This document shows positions 10,939 to 21,700 of a DNA stretch of 64,000 nt, piece after piece; positions within the stretch are counted from its first letter, which is position 1; each line of letters opens with the position of its first letter. The DNA is taken from the NCBI GenBank assembly GCA_003116995.1, contig BDSL01000023.1:806001-870000 (forward strand). Reading direction: 5' to 3'. Under the pieces are notes generated by a model, which was given only the letters and a program-made list of their open reading frames with translations, did no database searches and had not been told where the DNA came from. A program made the translations under genes and the position numbers. Source of the stretch: Yamagishiella unicocca. Its lineage: Eukaryota > Chlorophyta > Chlorophyceae > Chlamydomonadales > Volvocaceae.

Positions 10939-13315
10939 TCACGGCTCTTCGCCCTGACCTTTCGCACTCGCGCTGCCGCTGGCCACGGGTTTTGCCGCTA
11001 CGCGTGCGGCCTTCAGACCGGCGACGGGTGCCTCGGCAATCTCCGCAACGCGGCCATCGTCATCCTCGGGCATGAAGTAGTCGTCGTCATCCTCAAACTG
11101 CGCCGTCCGGCAGATGCATGGCAGGGATAATGAGTCATGTCAGGACACGCCATGTAGGAGGGAACGCAAGGGCGCTCTACATGATGGTGATTGGCCTGCG
11201 GCGCATCCACTGTCCCTCTACTCCGCGTAGGTTTACACCGCGATCCAGGTGCCTCCCCAATGTCTCACCTCATAGTGGTACTGCATTGGGTCTCGGAGCT
11301 GCATACCGGCATTGGCGAGGAAGGCCGGTTTACAGGGTGGAAGGGTTGAGGCGGAATGGGGAGGTGAAAATAAAATGTGGACGCGCGTGCGGGGCCAACA
11401 GAGCGCCGGACCGTAGTTGGCCGAACGAATGTATACCACGTGTGCAATAATTGATCTTGGATGTCATCCATTGGAAGCTCCTCGGTTCAACGGTTGTGCG
11501 CCTCACGTTGTGTGCCCCTCGTGCCATGCGCTGCGCTTCTCCACCAACCCACCTGCTCATCCGCCAACATATCCGCGAAACCGATGGTCATGGTCACTCG
11601 CTCTCCGTTAGGCTTGAGCGCCGACACCTGCGGTTTCATTCATGGGGCCAACGCCGTGAACACCATGGAGGAGTACGCAGAATGCGGGGTTGCGGACAGG
11701 ACAGCCGGAACCCCGTTGCCTACCTGCACCTCCAGCTGCGCCACGTTGTCCTCCAGGTCCTTGCCCATGTACTCCGCCAGCGCTGTGAGCGTCTGGGCCT
11801 TCATCTCCAGGAGCTGCTCGGGAGACACGCCGCATCTGCACCGGCATCGCAAGTGCAGGGGCCTTAAGTAGGCATGCGGCGATATCCGGAAGCATAATCT
11901 GATCGCACCTGTCAGCGATTAGGACCATCTGCAGGCGACTGAGCACCACTTGCTTGGCGGAAAGGCCGTTCACCGCCGCGCCTTCGCCGCCGCTGAGGCT
12001 GCTGGCCGAGGCCGACGTGAGTAGGCGGCCGATGCCACCAGCCCATTGCGAGAGGCCGACAGGCGCCCGGCGAATGTGGTGGGGCGCCGGCGGGAAGAAG
12101 ACACCCCAGGCGAGGCGGCACTTGTCAACGAAGGTGCGCCAAAAGTCGTTGTCGCCTGGCCCGTGACCTGGCTTGAACCGGTGCAACAGCTTGATCTGCA
12201 GGCAGATAGGTTTCGAAGTGAGCCATGGCGGCACGGAGGGGCGCGCGGACAGCGGAAGAAAGGAGAGTATGTATGGGGTGCTCGGGCACTCTAAGCAGGA
12301 CAATTTGACGCTGGTTGTCAGGACACCGGATGCGAAACCGAATCAGAGACCACTCACAGCATTACATTAATGGGAAGCGTCCCGTAATGTGCACATACCT
12401 CGGGTTTCGGATCCGACGTCAGGTACCTCAATGACCGAGGCGTAACCGTGGCACCTGCAGCATCAGGGACAAAAAGACGTCTGGCGAAAGGGGATACGAC
12501 TCTTCCACGTTCCAGATAGGAGCGCAGTTTTGACCTCGAATGTAGACCCAATGTCTGGTGAGGAGTTTGACCGAAGTTGCCCCTCATAGCTGACATGTAG
12601 CGTCACCAACGTTCTTGGCAAGCCGAGTTCTTCGTTCCGTGCGTGCTTTCCTGTGTCATCGGTTTTGAGCTCGAAATCGGTTGCCGTCAACCGGGGAGAT
12701 CTCATCATGGTAGCTCCAGGTACTTGGCATCCCACCGACAAGTTGGTACCAAAACGACAATAACCCGAGATCCCAATGCAAGCCGAAGGCGCCCAGCCCA
12801 ACCGCTAACGAACAAAATTCCGTGGCGGTTGTCGTTGGACAATGATGACCTGTTCAAGCGCACCCAAGGCCCTTTCCCCCATCCATCGCTAATGTACCTG
12901 CTGCGGCTCCAGCCAGAGAGATACCCTGTCCAAAGCCGTCGGCGTCTTCACCTTCCTCCTCGTCCCCCGACGCCGCTGGCCAGGGCCCCATCGGTCTCCG
13001 GACCCGGGGTCCCGCTTCCTCATCCCGCCTGAACGCGTTTACGCTGGAGTCGTCGCCGTTCACTTCGTCGTCTGGTCCACGTTCCGATCGGTCATTCAAA
13101 AAAGCACGATCCTCTTCCTCTGACCGACTCCGCAGTTCGCTAAGCCGGTTTGTTATTGAGTTGTTGGGCCTGCCGTTGCTGCTGCCGTTGGCTGAAGGGT
13201 TGAATAGAAAGGCGCTGACGGCAACTCGCCGCGAGCGCTGGCTTGTGGTGCACACGCGGCCTTGAGTTAAGAAGATATGGGGCGGCGAGGCGGCTTGTGA
13301 TGTGGAGGCGGCAAC
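10939..13315 (-). CDS. Unrecognised protein with an acidic C-terminal tail, at least 6 exons
   Basis: Minus-strand exons 13315-12925 (5' boundary uncertain), 12454-12399, 12195-11909, 11835-11724, 11298-11269 and 11097-10939 join in phases 1, 0, 2, 0, 0 into at least 344 residues ending in TGA. The N-terminal part is polar and probably disordered (Ser, Asn, Glu and Arg rich). The middle has a likely folded helical part (motifs such as DFWRTFVDKCRLAWG and SPEQLLEMKAQTL). The tail begins FEDDDDYFMPEDDDG and ends in a Lys/Ala stretch. The 30-nt exon (LRDPMQYHYE) fits perfectly in phase between its neighbours. No family is recognised and the initiating ATG is not resolved, probably lying in an upstream exon before 13.7 kb. 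Strong phase consistency makes a real gene likely. Confidence 0.68.
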
Positions 13316-14157
13316 CTGCGTTCCATGAGGCAGTATGGCAGACGAAGGCGAGGTAAGTAGGCCTCGGCAATCCTGAGGCTAACAGGTAAGTCATGACGAC
13401 TCCGCTACTAGATACACGGATGAATTGATTGCAGAAAGGAACATCAGTCGCGGGCGACCGGTCAGCAGCAAGGATGTGGGGGATGAATGGCCAAATGGCC
13501 ATCGGGAGAACCAACGACCGATATTGTAACGTGACGCTCCCATGACTTAGGCAGCGGACCTTTGGTGCTCTCGAGCAGCACGGCGGTCCGCGTGGCAGAG
13601 GGGAGCCCATGTTCCACAGCGCGGACGGGGGAATGTCCGCTGCTGATGCGATGTGAAGATGATGTATGAGCACCTAACTTCGAAAAATATGCCTTGCTCA
13701 GGAGGACTAACTATGGAGTTGCGCTGGTGGTAGCTTCCGGTGACAATGCAGGGGCGTCGTCTTGCCGTCTTGGGGCGTGTCTTCTAGTCAAAACAGAAAG
13801 GTGACGAAGCGAACGTGTTGATGATAAAAAGTGGACAGTAAAGTCAGATGTGAGTCGACGGCAAGACGCAAGCGCTCTGTTGGGACAGCCCCCGTTCTAA
13901 ATTCCCGCCTTTTACGTGGCCGTACTTCCATGCGCGCCCTAGCTGTTTCACGCTATGCCTATCCTGACCGCATCGGTTGTCGAAATTTTGCATTAAATAT
14001 CATCTGACTGGTTCATCACGATTAGGATTATTGTACTGGTAGCGACACAACCATCTGTCGGGGTAACAGGTGCGCGGACAGCCAGCCACTGGCACATAGA
14101 GGCGCAAAGCAACCTTTCAACCGGGAAATTATGTACAATTGCTAATAATATTTGTGG
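13316..14157. promoter_or_regulatory. Divergent intergenic region upstream of ORC2
   Basis: This 0.8 kb separates the minus-strand acidic-tail gene from plus-strand ORC2. It should hold both promoters and the unresolved first exon of the minus gene. No TATA-like element or operator can be called with confidence. Confidence 0.4.
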
Positions 14158-17100
14158 ATGGCGCCTCGTAAGCAAACCGCGCGCGCGACAGACGGCCAGC
14201 AGGCCACGACAGGCTCGTCGCAGCGGCCCAGGCGCACGGTCCAGCCAAAGGAGAGCTATGTTGCACAACCTTCTGATTCAGGCGACTCCCCGAATACTAG
14301 TGGGAGCGAAGCGGAAAAGCCGTCGACGCAGCTTCGCGGTCGCCCGGCTCGCGGAACGCAGCCGACGGAGCCCAAGGCCACTGCAGCTGCAGCCAGCGCC
14401 CAACGCCGCAGCCAGCGCGCGGCACCTGCGCGTGGAGCAGCGGCTGCCCCTGCCGCACAGCAGCCAGCGCGAGCAGCAGTCGGCCGGCCTCGCAACAACA
14501 AGCCGGCGGCCGAAGCCAGGGAACCCTCTTCCTCTTCAGGCTTGGAATCCAACGATGAGAGCAGCGACGGCGTGGAGTTGATTGAGGTGGAGGAGGAGCA
14601 GCAGCCGAAGCAGACAAAGGCACCTGGGCGTGGGGCCGTCGCCACGCGTGCTCCTGCGAAAGCCCTGCAACCACCACCACCACCGACCGCGGCGGGAACC
14701 GCCAGACGAGTCGGCGCGGTTAAGCCGACCGCTGCTCCCGCCGCTGCGGCCGCGACTCTGCGGCCCGACGCCCCCCGGAGCCGCCAGCCGGCGGCTGCCG
14801 CCAACCCTCAGTCGTCCGACGGCAGCGAAGGCGACGACGAAAGCGGGGAGGGCGACGATGAGGAGGAGGAGGAGGAGGAAGAGGGCGAGGAGGCGGCAGA
14901 GCGCTCTGGCTTGGTTGCCGGTTCAAGCGGCAGGGCACGTGGGGGTGGTCGAGGCCGGGGTTCCATGGTCCCGCCGACCTCCCAGCAGAGCCGCAAGCGG
15001 CTGTTTGAGCTTCTGGAGCGCCGGATCGGCACGACAGATGGCAACGGAAGCAGCCGCCGAGTGCTGTACGGCGAACTGCCGCCGAAGAACCCCAATAAAA
15101 AGTCCAAGTTGCTGTCGGACCTCCGGTGAGTCATCACACCTGCTGCACGACGCGACACGAGGCGGCATTGAGAAGCGTGCCGCAGCGGCTCAGCTGTCGG
15201 CGCCACCACCACAATCGCAACCGCCACCACAACCACCATAACCACCGCCGCAACTACCGCCTGTCTCCGACGCATGCCGTGCCCTCGCCCGTCTCCCACC
15301 ACCTTGCTGACGTGGCATTCTACCGCCGCCGCCCCGCAGGTCGCAATTCGACGACTGGCACAGCCGTCTCAGGTGCCTGCCTTCTCTTACTGTGCTGTGC
15401 GTGTGTGGGGCCCGGCCCGGTCCGGGGGGTAGTCAGCAGCTGGGTCGAGGTGGGAGGCCGGCTGCCGGTCCTCCTGGAGAGGCTGCGTTGTCTCATGTGT
15501 TGTCGAATGCGGGGCCGTTTGCTTGATGCTGCTCGTGAAGGGAACAAAGCAGGCGGGACGTTGCAGTGCAGCTCACCCTGCGGTGCCCGCTCCGCCCATA
15601 TGAACGATGAAGCGGAGAGTTGTAATACGTATCGCGTTCGTTTCTGACACCCGCCCGCTGCGACCGTAACTTGCCTGGCTGCTCTCGTCGCAGGTCGAAC
15701 TTCTCGGTGCTGCTGTACGGCTTCGGCTCGAAACGTGGCTTGCTGGAGGATTTCGCCCGTCTGCTGGCGGGGCCGAGGAACAGGTATGGGGTTGGGACCG
15801 CAGGGGTTGGGGCCGGATAAATGGTGCACGGGGGAAACGGAATGAGGCTTAGGATGGGTGCCATATCTGCCGCATATTCAAATCCTTGCCCGCCAACTCC
15901 CATAACTCCCAACCACGGTGAACTCCCAACCACCGCTGCTCCAGGGGCGACGCCGCCGTGCTGGTGTTCCACGGTTACAACCACCGCTGTACGGCACGCG
16001 ATGTGGTCGTTGGAGTCGCGGGCGCCCTCATGCAGCGGACCTTCCGCACCCCGGGGGGGGCTGGTGGCGGCGGCGCGGGGGGCGGAGCGGGCGGCGCTGC
16101 CGCGCTCCGTGCGCTGGTGGACGAGATCCGGATCCAGCCGCTGGACCGCCACGCCTTCGTGGTGATACACAACATCGACGGGCCGGGTAGGTTGGTTATA
16201 GCGGTTGATGGGTAGGTTGGTTATAGCGGTTGATGGGTAGGTTGGTTATAGCGGTTGATGGGTAGGTTGGTTATAGCGGTTGATGGGTAGGTTGGACGGT
16301 CGGTAGGGTGGTTAATCGACCCAGTTGGGCTGGCGAAGGGGATGCCACCGCTGAAGGCCGCCTTCCTCCCACCACCTCCCTTCCCACCGGCTCACCCTCT
16401 CGGCCCTTCCCCCAGGCCTGCGCGGCGACGTGTCCCTACTCAGCGCGCTAGCAGCCTGTCCGCAGGTGAGCCGGGAGGGGGGCCACGACTGTGCGGGATG
16501 TGGTAGGGGGGGTACATAAAAGAACCGGTAACTCGACTGGGTAAATGTGGTAGGTGTGTGTGGTAGGGGGTAAATGTGGTAGGGGTGTGTGGTAGGGCGA
16601 GATATGGGGGGGGTTCACCGGGAGCGACAATCGTACGTCGTCTCGACCCATTGCCTCCAGGTGTTTTTGCCACCCCCTCCTCCCCGCCCGCCCGCAGGTC
16701 CACGTGACCGCCTCGATGGACCACGCACTGGCGCCGCTGCTGTGGGACTCTGCCGACGCGGCCCGCTTCAGGTATGTGCTGCGGCGCTTGCCACCATCGG
16801 CACCACCGCCGGCACGGCCCGTCAGGTGCCGTACACGCACGCCATGTCCACGCCGTACACATCCCCCTGCCCCTCCAGGTGGCAGTACATGAACGCCACC
16901 ACCTTCCAGCCCTACCTCGCGGAGACCACCGGAGCGCAGTCGGTGCTGATGGGTGCGTTGGGGGGGTCGAGGGTGCGGGGGGGGGGGCCGGCTGGCTTGC
17001 TGGGTGGGCTTGCTGACTGGTTGGGAGCGCGTGGGCGCGGTGGGCCGCTGCTGGGGGGCTGTGAGGGGGAGTCCGTAGTTCGGCCCTGAAACATAAAACC

Positions 17101-18132
17101 GCTCCTGGGGTTTGGGCAAGAGCGCCCAGGAAGAAAGAAGGACAAAGGGAAGGCTGCTGATGCTGGCTGGCACTGTGCTTGTGCCGTACTGTGGTCTCGG
17201 AGCTGTATGCTGTCGTCGCCACCCGTACCACGGAGTGCTCACGGGTCTAGTCCGGGATGCCACTGATTTCGCGCTGCAAACACATACACGCCCCCGCCCG
17301 CTCCTCCCCGACAGGCGCCTTCAAGTCCGGGGTGGTCACGGCGGGTGCGGGGACGGTGCTGCGCAGTCTGGTGCTGGGAGCACAGGTAGGACCTCCCGCC
17401 GCCGCCACAACCCTCGCTGCTCAGCCGCAAACTCAGCCCCAAACTCAGGCTCAGAACTCTGTGCTGCGTAAACCGCTACGGCCGCCGCAAACCCCCATGT
17501 GCTCCCTCCGCCACGCCCCACTGTGTGCCTACACCCGAACTCTCCTCCAGGCATGTTAGTTTTCTACTCCGCCTGTCTGTCGGTTAACGGTTTTTCGCTC
17601 TCCCGTCTCCTCCCCTTCCCCCCCTTAGGAGGTGTTCAAGCTGCTGGCGGATCATCTACTGGAGGACGAGGAGTGCGAAGGGGTGGCCTTCGCGCACCTG
17701 TACAGGTGCGATACGGCAGCTGGCTGGCTGGCGCTGCATAAGGCCCACACCCAATCAAACCCCAACACGCCCGCAGGCTCCGGACACCACCCTCTGGTTC
17801 CCGTGCTTCCACCACCATGCCGCTACCTGACACGCGTTAACACCACCCGCCCTGCCTCGCTACACCCCCCCCTCCAACACGTCGCGTGAACGTCTTCTAT
17901 GCCACCCCCCACCAACGCCCCTGCCCTCGCGGATGCGTGTAGGATGTGTCGGGAGCGGTTTCTGGTTCGCGACGAGCGCGTGCTGCGTCAACACCTTGTG
18001 GAGTTCGTGGATCACCAGCTCGTGCGGTTGCGGCCGGCATCGGACAACAGCGGGGAGCTGCTCACCATACCTATGGCGCGGCCCGACATTGTGGCGGTGC
18101 TCAGCGACCTGGCGGCGGCGCGCGCGGAGTGA
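14158..18132 (+). CDS. ORC2: Origin recognition complex subunit 2, 10 exons
   Basis: Exons 14158-15125, 15340-15372, 15694-15783, 15945-16186, 16416-16465, 16698-16771, 16879-16952, 17315-17385, 17629-17705 and 17943-18132 join in phase into about 622 residues. ORC2 hallmarks appear in order: VLLYGFGSKRGLLEDF, AFVVIHNIDGPGLRG, VTASMDHALAPLLWD, MNATTFQPYLAET, and a C-terminal winged-helix-like region with RERFLV and LVEFVDHQLVRL. The first 320 residues are disordered, with Ala/Pro-rich and Arg-rich stretches and an acidic Glu run (about 240-255), longer than the conserved core needs. ORC2 is part of the nuclear complex that marks replication origins. The ATG at 14158 was chosen because the upstream codons in frame are TTG and TGG. 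The 33-nt exon 2 (QFDDWHSRL) matches the stretch that precedes the LYGFGSK motif in other ORC2 proteins. Confidence 0.93.
16187..16295 (+). repeat. 25-bp minisatellite starting exactly at the ORC2 intron 4 donor
   Basis: GTAGGTTGGTTATAGCGGTT plus GATGG is repeated four times with a partial fifth copy. The first GT is the predicted 5' splice site, so each unit begins with a GTAGGT donor-like sequence. Confidence 0.95.
16508..16560 (+). repeat. Dispersed repeat A, copy 2 (ORC2 intron 5)
   Basis: It contains TACATAAAAGAACCGGTAAC followed by a TCGACTGGGTAAATGTGGTA segment that is also present, with changes, after the copy near 57424. Confidence 0.75.
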
Positions 18133-18780
18133 CGGAGGGGGGCGGTGCGGGCAGGAGGCGGGGGCGCAGGAGGAGGGGGGGAGCCAGGTGGCGGCGCGGG
18201 TTGGGGGGAGGGAGGGGAGGGAAGTATGGCTGGGGCTGCGTGTATGGGTGGAGGGCCTGTTGGATCGGTGATCGTTGGATCGGTGATCGTTGGATCGGTC
18301 TCAAGGAGGAGGATGCTGGCAGGATTGTGGTGGGGTGGCGGTGGTGGTGTGTCTGGGCTGTACGGCGTTGTGACGTCATCATGGGGGAGGATATTACACG
18401 TCGTCCCGGCGTCACACCTCACATGCCGTACACGTGATGCGGGTGTTGGTGGAGCGCCAACCACGCTCGTTGATTGTGTGATTCGGTGTTGCTTGCTGGC
18501 GTGGGCTGTGTGGCGTGCATGAAGAAAAGGACATGCTGCCGGGCTATGGGAAGAAGCAGCGAACAGCGCCGAGCCTGACGCATCGAGCCCCGAACCCAGT
18601 TCAATGGACTCAACACCGCATGGAATAATTGGAGAGAGGAGCCGCTCGCATGACCCACGGGTCACGGCACTGCCGACGGCGATAGCGTCCACACAACCCC
18701 GTAAACCTCGTCGGTTACGGCACGCGGCCCAACACCGCACGCTGCTCGCTCAGCAGCATGATATGTCATGACGGTTGTGT
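18133..18780. other. Convergent intergenic region and 3' UTRs of ORC2 and the NACHT-WD40 gene
   Basis: The 648 bp lie between two stop codons facing each other. The ORC2 side is very G-rich and contains a 15-bp tandem repeat. No clear TGTAA is seen on either strand, so the poly(A) signals are unassigned. Confidence 0.5.
18259..18300 (+). repeat. 15-bp tandem repeat, nearly 3 copies
   Basis: GTTGGATCGGTGATC is repeated head to tail in the probable 3' UTR of ORC2. Confidence 0.9.
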
Positions 18781-21700
18781 TCAGTCCTGCCTGTCGTACA
18801 CCCTGACACTCTTATCCCAGCTGCTACTGGCGAGGGACCGGCCATCCGGACTCCAGCAAACCCCCATGACGATCTCGGGGTGACCCTGCGGATGTCGGAG
18901 CCGGGAGGGTTTCGAGGAAGACCCGTGGATGCCAGAAAAAACCGTTTAGAGGGGGGGCGGTTCGAGGTGTGTGTTAGTGGTGCGGCAGGGAGTCATGCCG
19001 ATAGGATAACACGGTCGCTGCACTACGCCTCACCATCACCAAGACCATATGTCGTACTCCCGCGCATCTGCCGCGTCAGGCCTCATCTGTCCACCAAACC
19101 GACCCGGCCTCACCTGCAGTACGGCCGTGCACTCCCACGTGGAGGAGTCCCACAGCCGTACGGTCTTGTCGAAGCTGCATGTGGCTAGGGCGCTGCCGTC
19201 CGGGCTCCACGCCACACCCCACACGGGAGCTTCGTGGCCCTGAACGAAACGGAGCAAAAAGCACATTGAGGGGGATGAGAGGAAACTCGTGGGTCAGCAC
19301 TGAATAAAAAAACGAATAGGAAACGTTTGGTACACACGTTTGGAGGTGCGTGCGGGGCGGAGGTGGGGAGTGAAGCGACGGTGTGGCACATACACATCAC
19401 TGCATCCCCTACCCAACCATTGGGTTTCCTCTCATGCCCAACCATCGGGTTTCCTCTCATGCCCAACCATCGGGGCTATTGTGTCACGATATGATGCGGG
19501 TGGACCGTGCCATCACACGAATACGTATGCAGGCGAGCAAACCCAATCCCACCACCCCACGCACCTCCAGTGTGGCGGTGCACGCGCCACTGGTGACATC
19601 CCACAGCCGCACGGTCTTGTCACTGCTGCCGCTGGCCAGCGCCCCCCCGTCCGGCCCCCAAGAAACGCAGTTGACCACCGCATGGTGCCCCTGTGGGCGC
19701 GAGTCCCAAGGGGGAGAGCAGTGGTGTTGACGGGGCAGTGATGCATGGCGGCGGTGACTCGCGGTGGTGGATGGTGAGGGTGATTCGTGGTGATGGCTGA
19801 CGGCCTGTGCTGTGAACAAAAACCGCACCTACCTCCAAGCAGCTCGTGCACGCGCCGCTGGCTGCGTCCCACAGCCGCACGGTCTTGTCGTCGCCGCCGC
19901 TGGCCAGCGCCCCGCCGTCCGGCCTCCACGTCACACACTTCACGTACTCCGAGTGACCCTGCGGTTTCGGAGCCGTACGGCAAACGGCGGGTGTCGTACC
20001 GTGGCGTACAGCACGTGCGCGTCGGTGAGTGGCGGCACGTTACGGCCAGGCGGTGGGGCCGTACATCCGTGTTCCGTCTCGGTCGGGGCTCCTCCCCGAC
20101 CCGTTTCTCTCCCGCACATACACATACACGCACCTCCATCGTGGCCGTGCACTGGCCGCTGGCGACATCCCACAGCCGCACGGTCTTGTCCAGGCTGCTG
20201 CTGGCCACGAACACACCGGAGGGGCTCCACGCAACACCGCTTACGCTCTCCGCGTGGCCCTGCGACGTACGGGCACGACCGCGCATTTTTTTATCATTTT
20301 TTTTATCATTTTTTATCATTTTTTATCATTTTTTTAATCATTTGTTTATCATTTTTTGATAACGAACCTTAGCGGGAGTGCTAATGCGCGTGTGGGCGTG
20401 AAGGTCGCTGTCCCCCGTGTTGAGCAACCATCAAACCATACATCAATGGTCGCGTTTCGCTACGATCTAGCTTATCAAAGCTAAGCTAAGCTAAGCTAAG
20501 TAATGCCGTTGCACATGTTAGGTAACGCCGTTGCATCATCTCGGCTGCCGCGGCCCCACGTACCTCCAGGGTGGAGGTGCACTCGCCGCTGGCCGCGTCC
20601 CACAGCCGCGCGGTGAAGTCCCCGCTGCCACTGGCCAGCGCCCTGCCGTCGGGGCTCCACGCCACGCTAAACACACACTCCTGGTGACCCTGTGACGTGG
20701 TGGTTGGTGGTTGTACGGTTGGTGGTTGGTGGAGGAGGTGCATCACAACGTCTTTGTAGTTGCCGCCTGGTACCTTTTGCCCTACCGGCAGTACCTCACA
20801 GCCGTACATATGAGCGCACAGCCGGAGACGCTCAAATTTCCTATTTCCTGAAACAAGCTCGACAGGTTGGATCCGTACTGCTTCACCTATACCACGCTTC
20901 AAGCCCCCACACCGCCCCACGTACCTCCAACGTGCAGGTGCACTCGCCGCTGGCGACGTCCCATAGCTTCAAGGTGCCGTCCTTGCTGGCACTGGCCAGC
21001 GAGGTGCCGTCAGGCCGCCATGCCACACTGAACACCGCGTGGAGGTGGGCCTGCGGCGCAGAGCGGCGACGAAAGAGACACCGGTAGATGGAGGGAGGGA
21101 GGGAGGGAGGGATAGAGGAAGGGAGAGATAGAGATCTAGAGGGAGATAGAGGGGGAAATAGAGTGAGAGATAGAGACAACGGGGAGTTGGTGTTGATGCT
21201 TGGGTTCTTCTACGAGCGTTCCGAATATTGAGAGAGTGAAGGGGCTTAAGGGCACCAAGGTACCATTCCCCCCACCTGCTGGGCCGTTGCTGGTGACGAT
21301 GTAGGCACCGCTGAGGGAGCGGCGGCGGCGGTGTCCCAGAGCCTGAGGCTGCAATCCCAGCTGCCGCTGGCGACGCTCCCACCATCGGGGCTCCAAGCCA
21401 CGGCCGTCACCTCGCGCGCATGTCCCTGCAGCAGGAGGGTGGTAGGAGTTGCGAGGAAAACCCGTGTACGCGGAAGAATTCCGTCTGCGACGTACGTTTG
21501 GGGATGCATGCTGGAGAAGTTGGGGAGGCGGCTGCGGGAACGCAGAGTCGGCTCTGCGGCGGCTGGCATTCAGTGGGAGCCTAGCGATGGAAGCTAGCGG
21601 GTCCGTCCAGGTGTGGCGCTGGCGGTGGCCGATAGGACGCCGCGCCTGCAGCCGCGTGTAGCCCTCCCCAAGGAACGAACGCAGCCCGAAGCCTTCAACC

